Positions 16,482 to 24,867 of a DNA stretch of 64,000 nt are shown here, in pieces. The stretch is from QWPN01 sp044238145 (lineage in GTDB: Bacteria; Planctomycetota; Planctomycetia; Pirellulales; UBA1268). The notes beneath the pieces are model-generated. The model did no database searches. It worked only from the letters and a program-made list of their open reading frames with translations, and was not told the DNA's origin. How positions within the stretch are numbered: the stretch's first letter is position 1; every line of letters starts with the position of its first letter. The stretch lies in contig JBIIDT010000001.1 of the NCBI GenBank assembly GCA_044238145.1, forward strand, positions 1-64,000. Direction: 5' to 3'. A program made the translations under genes and the position numbers.

Positions 16482-17483
16482 TCAGTGCAGCCGCTCACGG
16501 GCCGACGCGGCCCACGGGCTGTCCGGCGCCAGTTCGAGGAAGGTCCGCAGGTGGTGGCGGGATTCGGCCGAGCGGCCGACCTCCGCCAGCACGCCCGCCG
16601 TGTGCCAGTGCGCGTCGGCGTAGTCGGGCTCCTGCCGTAGGACGCCTTCGAGAGCGGCCAGGGCCAGTTCGTGTTCGCCGAGCTCCGCGAGCACGCAGCC
16701 CAGACTGGTCCGCGCCCGGAGGTGTTCCGGATCGATCTCGATCGTCGCGTAGTACCGCTCGCGGGCCGCCGTCAGGTCGCCGGACCGGTAGAGCAGTTCG
16801 GCGAGCGTGAACATCACCGTTGCCGTCGGCCCCTGGGCCTGGAGCACCGCGCGGACGGCCTCGGCCGCCTCGGCGAACTCGCCCGCCGCCTCGAGGTCGT
16901 CGGCGAGATCGAGGATCTCGGCGACCTCGCCGGCGGCCCGCGCCGGGGCCATGGCGTCCGCCGCGGCCGGCTCGTCGGGGGGCCAGCCCGGCACGATGGC
17001 CGGCAGCGCCTCCCGCCCCGGGGCGTCGCGGTCGAGCCGGTCGGTGTAGAAGGAAAACTGTAGCTGGCCCCCGGCGCCCAGCAGCCGCCCGTCGGCGCGG
17101 ATGCTCAGGCGGCGGCCGTCGGCCACGATCCGCTCGGCGACCCGTGCCGCCGCGGGACCGCCGCCCGGGGCCAGGTCGGCGAGCTTGGCGTCGATCTCCC
17201 GCAGCGAGAGGCCGCCGGCGAGCAGCCGCGCCAGGTGGCGGCCGACGACGAGCTGCGGGAAGTCGAACCACTCGAGCGATCCGGCCCGGCGCACGGGCTC
17301 GAGGAGGCCGCCGCGGGTCCAGTGCCGGACCGCCGCCGCCGGGACGCCGAGCACCGCGGCGATCAGCTCCGCGGAGTAGAGCCGATGAACGCCGGATCCT
17401 TCGGGGCCGGCATCCGGCGCCTCCGGCCCGTCGACCACGACGGGTGAAGCAGGTGAGCGGTCGTCCTTGACCTTGCCGGCCAT
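16482..17483 (-). CDS. MerR-type HTH and TPR-repeat regulator-like protein
   Basis: The 333-residue protein begins with a winged-helix MerR-like domain (about 33-105): LYSAELIAAVLGVPAAAVRH, then WTRGGLLEPVRR and SLREIDAKLADL. From about 190 come TPR units, for example EAAGEFAEAAEAVRAVL, AELLYRSGDLTAARERYYAT and VLAELGEHELALAALEGVL. DNA binding joined to a TPR scaffold suggests a regulator responding through protein contacts. This architecture is common in planctomycetes in my recollection, but target genes are unknown. It is the first gene of a pair with the HEAT protein. Confidence 0.78.
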   Translation of the reverse strand: MAGKVKDDRSPASPVVVDGPEAPDAGPEGSGVHRLYSAELIAAVLGVPAAAVRHWTRGGLLEPVRRAGSLEWFDFPQLVVGRHLARLLAGGLSLREIDAKLADLAPGGGPAAARVAERIVADGRRLSIRADGRLLGAGGQLQFSFYTDRLDRDAPGREALPAIVPGWPPDEPAAADAMAPARAAGEVAEILDLADDLEAAGEFAEAAEAVRAVLQAQGPTATVMFTLAELLYRSGDLTAARERYYATIEIDPEHLRARTSLGCVLAELGEHELALAALEGVLRQEPDYADAHWHTAGVLAEVGRSAESRHHLRTFLELAPDSPWAASARERLH

Positions 17484-17558
17484 GCGTGGCGGTCCGAGAA
17501 GCGCGTCGAGACGGCGGGAATGTACCCGCCGCGCTCCCCGCTGCCAATCGACGGCGGG

Positions 17559-18446
17559 TCAGTCGGGGAATTTCCGGCTGCGGACCGCCTCGCGCGGAAA
17601 GTCCTCGGGCACCGGCAGCGACACCGTGCCCGTCGCGGCCCATTCGGTGCCGCGCTGGAAGGTCGTCATGAAGCCGACGCACTCCATCGAGTAGTCGCCG
17701 TGCCCCATCGGCGTGTGGAACACGCGGCCCTTGCCGTAGTCGATCGTCATGATCATCGGCTCGTGGCGGCCGGTCTTCGCGGAGTGGGCCGTGGCCAGCA
17801 CCCGCATGTTCACGGCGGGGCCGCGGAGGCTGTCGTAGAGCTCGTCCTTGGCGTGCATCCACCGGGACGGCATGCCCTTGGTGATGGGGTGCTCGCCGTC
17901 ACGGATCACGACCGGAAACTCGGTCTGCGGCCCGTGGCTGCCGCCGGGCCCCGGCGACTCGTCGCGGACGAGCTTCCCCGCGTCGTCGTAGAAGACGTAG
18001 GGGCCGCTCTTCTCGTTGCGGCCCCCCCAGCCGCCGAGGCCGATCATCTCGTTGAAGGCCGGCCAGTCGGGGAACGAGTTGTCGGCGGCATGCACGACCA
18101 CGAGGCCGCCGCCGCCGCGGACGTAGTCCTCGAGCGCCGCCCTGGTCGCGGCGGGCCAGGGCGCCGCGGCGTGGCCGAAGTTGCTGACCACGACCGCGTA
18201 GTCGGCGAACCGCGGCTTGAAATCCGGGTCCTCGCCCTTGGGGGCGTGGGTCACGACGTCGACGCGGAACCGCCCCGTGTCCTCGAGAAACGTCCGCATC
18301 ATGCGGCTGGTCTTCGGCCAGATGGCGTGATTGTTCTGGCCGTCGACGATCAACGCCGCGAGCGGTTCCGCGGCGCGGGCTGGGTTCATCGTGGCGCTCG
18401 CCAGCGGCAGGACGACGAGAAAGGCGAGCAGACGGATCGACAGCAT
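17559..18446 (-). CDS. Secreted ThuA-domain protein
   Basis: The 295-residue protein has a signal peptide (LLAFLVVLPLASATMNPARA) and a ThuA domain with a class I glutamine amidotransferase-like fold. Family marks are LIVDGQNNHAIWPKT near 30, DYVRGGGGLVVVHAADNSFP near 105, HPITKGMPSRWMHAKDELYD near 190 and GKGRVFHTPMGHGDYSMECV near 240. ThuA was first linked to trehalose utilisation. In planctomycetes, secreted copies accompany sugar-degradation genes, and the reaction is unproved. The ATG at 18446 was chosen over an upstream open frame because the signal peptide begins there. Confidence 0.86.
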   Translation of the reverse strand: MLSIRLLAFLVVLPLASATMNPARAAEPLAALIVDGQNNHAIWPKTSRMMRTFLEDTGRFRVDVVTHAPKGEDPDFKPRFADYAVVVSNFGHAAAPWPAATRAALEDYVRGGGGLVVVHAADNSFPDWPAFNEMIGLGGWGGRNEKSGPYVFYDDAGKLVRDESPGPGGSHGPQTEFPVVIRDGEHPITKGMPSRWMHAKDELYDSLRGPAVNMRVLATAHSAKTGRHEPMIMTIDYGKGRVFHTPMGHGDYSMECVGFMTTFQRGTEWAATGTVSLPVPEDFPREAVRSRKFPD

Positions 18447-18502
18447 GGTGGCGGTCTCCGAGAACGCAAGGCGACGACAGGACGATCTTCGCACGGGTTT
18501 AT

Positions 18503-18510
18503 GGTATCCT
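18503..18510 (+). promoter_or_regulatory. Possible -10 region of the small membrane-protein gene
   Basis: GGTATCCT ends 37 nt before the ATG at 18547, in the divergent spacer with the ThuA gene. Similar GGTATCCT boxes precede the genes starting at 7057 and 33361. No clear -35 box is seen. Confidence 0.3.
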
Positions 18511-18546
18511 CCCCATCCCGTCACCGTCTCTCTGGAACTCCGGGGC

Positions 18547-19137
18547 ATGTCCGGTTCCGCCGCGGAACAGTTCAATCCCTACGCCGCACCCGGATCATCC
18601 GGGAGCCTGTCGGCCGGCGTTCCAGCCGCCGCCGGTGGCCCGCTGTGGCGCGACGGCCGGTTGCTCGTGATGCACACGACCGGAACCCTGCCGGACGTGT
18701 GCGTGGTCTGCAACGCACCGGCCCACGGTGCGACACTGCGACGGAAGCTGTATTGGCATTCTCCGTGGTGGTACCTGATGCTGCTCGTCAACGTGCTGCT
18801 GTACATCGTCGTGGCCCTCATCGTCCGCAGGCAGGCCGACGTCCACGTCGGGCTGTGTGCCGCGCACGGCAGGCGACGCCGCCGGTGGATCGCCGCCGCC
18901 TGGTCGCTGTTTGCCGGGGCCGTGGCCCTCCCCGGGCTGCTCCTGGCGTTCGCCGAAGACTACACGCTCGTCGGCGTGGCGATCATGGTGCCGATGCTCT
19001 TGATCGCCGCGATCGTGGGCATCGTCGGCGGACGGGTCGTAACCGCCCGCCGGATCCAGCAGCCGTTCGTGTGGATCGCGGGCGTGACGCCGAAACTTCT
19101 CGCCCCGCTGCCCGCATGGCCGGGGCTGCCGTCCTGA
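18547..19137 (+). CDS. Hypothetical integral membrane protein
   Basis: The 196-residue protein starts with a soluble N-terminal part (EQFNPYAAPGSSG) and a CVVCNAPAHG motif that may bind metal. Hydrophobic helices follow: WWYLMLLVNVLLYIVVALIV, WIAAAWSLFAGAVALPGLLL and VGVAIMVPMLLIAAIVGIVG. Between helices 1 and 2 is a short loop with VGLCAAHGRRRRR. The FNPYAAP opening and C-terminal layout recall a planctomycete membrane family of unknown function. It is divergent from ThuA, with about 100 nt between them. The start is the only ATG that keeps the conserved opening. Confidence 0.7.
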   Translation: MSGSAAEQFNPYAAPGSSGSLSAGVPAAAGGPLWRDGRLLVMHTTGTLPDVCVVCNAPAHGATLRRKLYWHSPWWYLMLLVNVLLYIVVALIVRRQADVHVGLCAAHGRRRRRWIAAAWSLFAGAVALPGLLLAFAEDYTLVGVAIMVPMLLIAAIVGIVGGRVVTARRIQQPFVWIAGVTPKLLAPLPAWPGLPS

Positions 19138-19176
19138 AGAGGACGTGGGGTGGCATCGATTCGCGGCGACCGGCCG

Positions 19177-20847
19177 TCAGGTCGTGTGCTCGGCGGCGGG
19201 CCGTCCGAGCCAGGGGCGGCCGGAGGTCTCGGCGGCGGGCAGGTCTCGCGTGTCGCTGGCCGGCGGCGGCGGGTAGACGCTCGGGCCGGTCGGGGCGACC
19301 GTCGGCTCCGGGGCGGGCGCGGCGGCAGCCGACGGCTCCTTGGCGGCCGGTGCGGGGATCGCCTCGACCTTCTGCAGGGACGGCGCGGCGGCCGACTCGA
19401 CGGCCGGCTTCTCGGCGCGGTGGGCCCCGGCCTGTTCGGGATCGACGTGCTTGAGGTCCGAACCACCCCAGCCCGCGGCCGCCGGCGGCGCGTCGGCCGG
19501 CTTGTCGCTGCTGAACGTCTTGCGGGCGGCGGCCTCGGTGGGTGCCAGTGCGGGTGCGGCCGACGCGGCCGCGGGCCGGGCGGCGGCGGCGGGCGTCGCC
19601 GGGGCGGCCGGCAGCGGATTGCCGCACGGGTCGAGCGGCACCTTCGTGACGACGACCCGCGGCGAGCGGACCGTGTAGGTGTGGGGCGTCTTCTTCTCGA
19701 CGACCCGCGGCACCTGCATGCTCCGCTCCTCCGTGACGTACTTCATGACCTGCACCTGCACCGGCTCGACCTTTTCCTCGGTGACGTACCGGCAGACCTG
19801 GAAGGCCACCTGCCGGACCTGCTCCTCCGGAACCATCTTGCAGACGGTCACCGGCACCTTGTTGTCGACCCGCTCCACGACCTTGCGGACGGTCTGCACC
19901 GGCACCTGGCGGACGGCTGTCTCGGCGACCATCCGTGTGGTCTGCACCGGGACCTGCGTGACCACCTGCTCGTCGACGTAGCGCATGGTCTGCACCGGCA
20001 CCTTCTGGGTGACGACCCGGTTGACCATCGTCGTCTCCGCCACCTGCACCGGCGTGTAGGTCGGCTGGTAGACGCGGTTGACCTGGTTGACGACCGTGCC
20101 CGGCGTCATCGTCCAGACGTAGCCGCCTCGCTGCCAGACGGCGAGGCCCGTGTACGGGTCGACGGCCCAGCCGCCGGGCGCCCAGCCGAGGCCGGTGCTG
20201 CCGGGGGTGACCACGGGCGTGACGGTGTCGACGGCCTGGCTGCCGACCGAGTAGGCCGTCCGCATCTGCGTGACCGGCTCCTGGACGGTGTAGGCCTGCT
20301 CCCGCTCGCTCGTCTCGTAGACCGGCTTGCGGACGGTCTGCACCTGCTGCTGCATCACCGTCTCGGTGACGGGCCGCATCACGGTGTACTGCTCGTCGCG
20401 GGTCGCCGTCTCGACCACGTCGCGGGTCACGTCGTAGCTGCGGTCCTCGATCACCGTCTCGTAGACGGGCTTCATGACGGTGTACCGCTCGTCACGGGTC
20501 TGCGTCTCCCACACCGGCCGCTGCACGGTGTAGCGACGCTCCTGCGTCTGCGTCTCCCACACCGGCTTCTGCACCGTGTAGGTCTTGGTGTCGTAGACGG
20601 TCTCGTAGGTGACCCGCTCGACGGTCACCTGCCGGTCGTCGTAGACCGTCTGGTAGTCGAGGCGGTAGGTCTGCACGGGGACGGCCGCGGCCGCGGGCGC
20701 GGCGGCACAGCCGCACTCGGCGCGGGCGGAAGGCAGTGCGGTGGCCTGGAAGGGCAGCGACTGCGGGGCGACGACGAGAAGGGCGGCGGCGAACGCCTGG
20801 AACCGCCGCAGAGTGCTCGAGCGCGAAAGAACGCCGAACCGGGTCAT
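19177..20847 (-). CDS. YTV-repeat cell-surface protein
   Basis: This 556-residue exported protein has a signal region up to about 43 (ARAECGC). Two repeat blocks follow: about 60-195 with units such as YTVQKPVWETQTQERR, YTVQRPVWETQTRDER and YTVMKPVYETVIEDRS, and about 275-410 with VPVQTMRYVDEQVVTQ-type units. The YTV repeat is planctomycete-specific and its proteins have been linked to the cell wall. A Gly/Trp-rich linker (GLGWAPGGWAVDPYTGLAVW) sits between the blocks. The tail (about 420-556) is Ala/Pro-rich and low-complexity. AGGAGAG lies 6 nt before the ATG. Likely role: structural surface protein. A candidate promoter is just upstream. Confidence 0.9.
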   Translation of the reverse strand: MTRFGVLSRSSTLRRFQAFAAALLVVAPQSLPFQATALPSARAECGCAAAPAAAAVPVQTYRLDYQTVYDDRQVTVERVTYETVYDTKTYTVQKPVWETQTQERRYTVQRPVWETQTRDERYTVMKPVYETVIEDRSYDVTRDVVETATRDEQYTVMRPVTETVMQQQVQTVRKPVYETSEREQAYTVQEPVTQMRTAYSVGSQAVDTVTPVVTPGSTGLGWAPGGWAVDPYTGLAVWQRGGYVWTMTPGTVVNQVNRVYQPTYTPVQVAETTMVNRVVTQKVPVQTMRYVDEQVVTQVPVQTTRMVAETAVRQVPVQTVRKVVERVDNKVPVTVCKMVPEEQVRQVAFQVCRYVTEEKVEPVQVQVMKYVTEERSMQVPRVVEKKTPHTYTVRSPRVVVTKVPLDPCGNPLPAAPATPAAAARPAAASAAPALAPTEAAARKTFSSDKPADAPPAAAGWGGSDLKHVDPEQAGAHRAEKPAVESAAAPSLQKVEAIPAPAAKEPSAAAAPAPEPTVAPTGPSVYPPPPASDTRDLPAAETSGRPWLGRPAAEHTT

Positions 20848-20874
20848 GATTGCTCTCCTGGAAAAGACCCTTCG

Positions 20875-20902
20875 AGACTAATCCGGTCTACGCGGGCCAC
20901 AA
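20875..20902 (-). promoter_or_regulatory. Candidate promoter of the YTV gene
   Basis: On the minus strand TTGTGG (20897-20902) and TAGTCT (20875-20880) are 16 nt apart, and the -10 box ends 27 nt before the start codon. Upstream, near 20917-20932, is an AAAAA/TTTTT dyad. Confidence 0.4.
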
Positions 20903-21128
20903 GCGGCTCGTTGAGGAAAAATCGAGGTTTTTACCCGGGATTTGGCCCGCCTCGGCGGCACGAGCGTTGCAACCGGTCCATCTTACGGGCCCGGGAAAGC
21001 GTCATCCGTCGCCGGCCGGAAGGCTGCGCAAACGGCGGAGGCGGCGGGATGCCGCCGGACGCGACGTGCCGCGGATTCACGCGCGTCGCAGGCGCCCGTG
21101 CGCGGTGGACACTTCCCGCTGCGCGCGA

Positions 21129-21635
21129 TCAGAACATCTTCTCGAGGAGCCGGCGGCTCGTGCCGTCGAGCGCGTCGATGTCGGGGATCAGGTAGCGGAT
21201 GCCGTGCGTGTCGGTGACGAAGGCCACGCCGTCGGCCTGCCGGACGACGTCGTCCACGTGGCCGACCTTGAAGCGGTGCAGGCCGCGGTCGGTGGCCACC
21301 GTCCACTCGGCCGGCTCGCCGTCGGACACCGCCGCGATCCGCTCGATCACCGGGAGGAACTCCCGCTCGGCGAGCTCCCGCTCCACGAGCGACCGCAGCG
21401 GATCGGCGACCTCGGCCAACGCCGCGATCCAGGCGAGTTCGCCGCCGTCGGCGTCGACGATCGCCACCGGGCCGCGGGGCGCCGACACGGGGAAGGCCCG
21501 CAGCACGTCGACGTCCTCGTGCCGCACGCCCACCGCCGAGACGAAGGCCAGTCGGCCATGGGCGTGCCGCTCGAGCACCCAGCCCTTGGGCGATCTCCCC
21601 TGCGTCGCTTGCTCGGCGCGATCGTGATCGTTCAT
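21129..21635 (-). CDS. DUF1854 protein, cyanophycin-associated
   Basis: The 168-residue soluble protein matches DUF1854: VLRAFPVSAPRGPVAIVDAD near 45, ELAWIAALAEVADPLRSLVE near 65, and the C-terminal GIRYLIPDIDALDGTSRRLL. I recall this family being annotated as associated with cyanophycin metabolism and sitting beside an ABC transporter. That is exactly the context here, since the ABC gene is upstream on the same strand and cyanophycin synthetase is divergent. The ATG at 21635 has GGAG 7 nt upstream and is preferred over the GTG at 21647. The molecular role is unknown; it may work with the transporter. Confidence 0.85.
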   Translation of the reverse strand: MNDHDRAEQATQGRSPKGWVLERHAHGRLAFVSAVGVRHEDVDVLRAFPVSAPRGPVAIVDADGGELAWIAALAEVADPLRSLVERELAEREFLPVIERIAAVSDGEPAEWTVATDRGLHRFKVGHVDDVVRQADGVAFVTDTHGIRYLIPDIDALDGTSRRLLEKMF

Positions 21636-21652
21636 CCGGTGCTCCACGGGCG

Positions 21653-23959
21653 TTAGTCGGCGGCCGCCGCGGTCTCCTCCGCGGCCTTCAGCTGGGCGCG
21701 GTACAGCCGGGCATAGGCCCCGTCAGCGGCGAGCAGGTCGTCGTGCGTGCCGATCTCGACGATCCGGCCGGCCTCGAGCACGACGAGTCGGTCGGCCCGG
21801 CGGAGCGTCGAGAGGCGGTGGGCGATGGCGATCGTCGTGCGGCCCACGACCAGCCGGTCGATGGCCGCCTGGATGATCGCCTCGGTCTCCACGTCGACGG
21901 CCGACGTGGCCTCGTCGAGCACGAGGATCCGCGGGTCGACGAGGAGCGCCCGGGCGATCGACAGCCGCTGCCGCTCGCCGCCGGAGAGGGATCCGCCCCG
22001 CTCGCCCACCCGCGTGTCGTAGGCCAGAGGCTGGGCGAGGATGAAGTCGTGGGCCCCGGCGGCCCGGGCGGCCTCCACGATCCGCTCGCGGGCGGCGTCG
22101 GGACGGCCGTAGGCGATGTTCTCGGCGATCGTGCCGAAAAACAGGAACGGCTCCTGCAGCACGCAGCCGAGGTTGCGGTGGTAGTCGGCGATGGCGAGGT
22201 CGCGGAGATCGACGCCGTCGACCTTGATCGAGCCGCTGGAGGGGTCGTAGAAGCGGCACACCAGGTTGGCGAGCGTCGACTTGCCCGAGCCGCTGGTGCC
22301 CACGAGGCCGATCATCTCGCCGGGCTCGATCGTGAGGTTCACGCCATGCAGCACCTCGCGGGCGCCGTAGCGGAAGTGCACGTCGGCGATCTCGATCCGA
22401 CCGCGCACGCGGCCCGGCCGCATCGGCTCGGCGGCTTCGGCCACCGTCGGCTTGCAGTCGAGGATCTCGAAGATCCGCTGGGCGCTGGCGGCCGCCCGCT
22501 GCGTGGCCGGCACCATGCGGATCATCGACTCCACGCGGCCGTAGAACCGGGCGATGTAGGCGAGGAAGGCCGTCAGGCCGCCGACGGTGACCGAGCCGCC
22601 GAATACGAGCCACGCCCCCGCCGCCCAGACGACGAGCAGCCCGACCTCGCTGAACAGCGCGAACAGCGGACCGCAGAACGACCAGATCACGTTGACGCGG
22701 TCGTTGGCGTCGAGCACGCGGTCGTTGGCCGCGACGAAGCGGTCGATCTCCCGCGACTCCTGGGCGAAGGCCTTGACCACGCGGATGCCGGGGATCGTGT
22801 CGGCCAGCACGCTCGTCATGTCGCCCCAGGCGACGCTGGCCCGGGAGAAGCCCTGGCGAAGCCGCTCGCGGACGGCGTACACGAGCCAGACGACGAATGG
22901 GAAGGGCACGAGCGTCAGGGCCGCGAGCGTGGGGTTGAGCCACAGGAGCACCGCCGCCGTGAGGGCCAGGAGCATGACGTTCGAGGCGAACTCGATGAGG
23001 TTCACCGACAGGAAGATGTTGAGCTTGTCGGTGTCGCTGCCCACCCGGGCGATCAGGTCGCCGGTCCGCTTCGTCTGGAAGAAGTCGAGCGACAGCGACT
23101 GGATGTGGGCGTAGGTCCTGGTCCGCAGGCCGGCCGCGATCCGTTCGCTGACCCAGGCGAGCGTCCAGGTCTGGGCCCAGGAGAGCAGCCAGGCCGCGAC
23201 GGCCGCGAGCGTCAGGCCGCCGAGATACCACCACACGGTGGAGAACGGGATCGCGGCGCCGTTCTGGCGCGGGATGAGCACCTGGTCGACGAGCGGCATC
23301 GTCAGGTAGGGCGGCACGAGGGCCGCGGTGGTGCTCGCCAGCGAGAGCACGCCGCCGAGGATCGCCATCCCGGCGTGCGGCCGGGCGAACGACAGCACCC
23401 GGGCGAGCGCCCGCCACGATGCCGCCCCCGCCGGCTGCGGGAAGTCGTCGTCGCCCCGCGCGGAGGCGGCCGCGGGTCGCCGTTCCTCGGCGGGCTGCTC
23501 CGCGGCCGGCGGCTTGCGCCCCGCGCGGCCGCCGCGGCCGGCGGTCGCGGCCTGGGCCCGCAGTGCCGCCGACTGGGAGTCGAAGGCGTCCTCGAGGGCG
23601 TGGGCGCCCTTCGCCCGGGCCGACGTGAACAGCCAGCGGGCCACCACGCGGCCGTGCCGCGCCAATTCGATGCGGCCGACGGCCGCCCGCATCCGCACGT
23701 CCACATGGGTGTCGGCATCGAGCGGCCACGACCGCGGCCCGCCCTCCGCGCCGCCGTCGGCCGACGCCGGCTCGTCGGCGATCACCCGGCTGTCGGTGAG
23801 CACGATCCATCCATCGGTGAAGCGCAGGCGGCCGTCGAGATCGAACCGGCAGGCGGCGATGACCCGCTCCGTCGGGGCGAGTTCGACCCCCGACTTCCAG
23901 GGCAGGGACGGGGAGTCGCCCGAACGGGCGGCGGCGGTGCTGGCTGCGCTGGCGGTCAT
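21653..23959 (-). CDS. ABC transporter (fused permease-ATPase), cyanophycin-associated type
   Basis: The 768-residue half-transporter starts with a soluble N-terminal domain of about 190 residues (ERVIAACRFDLDGRLRFTDG) that looks PH-like, then a six-helix exporter TMD (about 195-480), then the nucleotide-binding domain. The NBD shows Walker A GTSGSGKST, Q-loop LQEPFLFFGT, signature SLSGGERQRL and Walker B ILVLDEATS, all intact. It resembles lipid/peptide exporters of the MsbA type. The extra N-terminal domain and the DUF1854 gene 17 nt downstream match a transporter type recalled as linked to cyanophycin metabolism. The substrate is unknown. Confidence 0.88.
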   Translation of the reverse strand: MTASAASTAAARSGDSPSLPWKSGVELAPTERVIAACRFDLDGRLRFTDGWIVLTDSRVIADEPASADGGAEGGPRSWPLDADTHVDVRMRAAVGRIELARHGRVVARWLFTSARAKGAHALEDAFDSQSAALRAQAATAGRGGRAGRKPPAAEQPAEERRPAAASARGDDDFPQPAGAASWRALARVLSFARPHAGMAILGGVLSLASTTAALVPPYLTMPLVDQVLIPRQNGAAIPFSTVWWYLGGLTLAAVAAWLLSWAQTWTLAWVSERIAAGLRTRTYAHIQSLSLDFFQTKRTGDLIARVGSDTDKLNIFLSVNLIEFASNVMLLALTAAVLLWLNPTLAALTLVPFPFVVWLVYAVRERLRQGFSRASVAWGDMTSVLADTIPGIRVVKAFAQESREIDRFVAANDRVLDANDRVNVIWSFCGPLFALFSEVGLLVVWAAGAWLVFGGSVTVGGLTAFLAYIARFYGRVESMIRMVPATQRAAASAQRIFEILDCKPTVAEAAEPMRPGRVRGRIEIADVHFRYGAREVLHGVNLTIEPGEMIGLVGTSGSGKSTLANLVCRFYDPSSGSIKVDGVDLRDLAIADYHRNLGCVLQEPFLFFGTIAENIAYGRPDAARERIVEAARAAGAHDFILAQPLAYDTRVGERGGSLSGGERQRLSIARALLVDPRILVLDEATSAVDVETEAIIQAAIDRLVVGRTTIAIAHRLSTLRRADRLVVLEAGRIVEIGTHDDLLAADGAYARLYRAQLKAAEETAAAAD

Positions 23960-24867
23960 CGGCGGGGGGTCGCGGGGCTGGATTCCGGGTGGCGACCGGG
24001 GTTTTGGCCGGTTGGGCGGCCCAGCCCGGCTGTTTCGCAAGAAATTTGATTCGCCCTCCGAACATACCTAAGTTAGCCCCCTGTAGCCGACCCCGACCTT
24101 TTGCCGGCCGCGGTCGATCCCGCCTTGCAAATTTTGCAGCCCGAAAACCCTCCCGGCGACGTTCAGGCACGCCCCTTGTCCTCCCATCCATGACGACGCC
24201 CAGCGGCCGAGCCCCGCGGGCGGGTTTTTCGCCTCCGCGAACGGGCTTCCTTGTTTCGGCCTGCGACCGGCACGCGACGTGCTTGTCTGTGAAGGTCATG
24301 GAAAAAGTTTCCGGGCCGCCCCGCGGCAACGTAGACTTGTTCCACCGGGTCGATCGGCCGGCCGCGAGTGATCGTGGCCGGACGGCGGCGCGGGGCGTCG
24401 GCGACGCGACGAGCGACCGCCGGCGGCGTTGGAATCTTGGTGCCGCGAGGAACGGTCATCGCAAGCGAACGCGCGTCCGTGTGGCGTGCGGCGATGCCAT
24501 CCGGCCTCGCGGTGTAGGAACCCATCCCTCCCATGGCCACCTCGGCCGGTCGGTTGTCGGTAACAGGCTTCTCCTCCCTCCAGTCGTCCCCAGGTCCGAT
24601 CGCCGGCAAGAGCCTCGCGGTCGGCATCTCTCCCGCGGCCCCGGACTGCCAGCCGCCGCCCTGACGTCCTCCCCCCACGTCGGGTTCGTACGGATGCCTG
24701 CCCCGGCAGGCAGGACTGCGTCGGCGACGCGCCGCCGCAGCCCCGTTGTGAACCGTGCGACCTTCCTGCCAGCACCCACCGTCGGGTCGTCCCGCGGCTG
24801 CAGGAGGCGCACAAGACCAGACCACCGCACGCGTCTGCGAACGGTCTAGAGAACGCCAGATACCCCA
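23960..24867. other. Non-coding divergent spacer upstream of cphA
   Basis: About 0.9 kb lies between the ABC transporter and cphA, and I find no believable gene in it; open frames are low-complexity Arg-rich shadows. It contains the dyad TGCAAA-T-TTTGCA (24126-24138), the hairpin TGCCTGCC-CC-GGCAGGCA (24695-24712), and an AT-rich patch near 24040-24080 that could serve the transporter promoter. A long regulatory leader or small RNA is possible. Confidence 0.5.
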
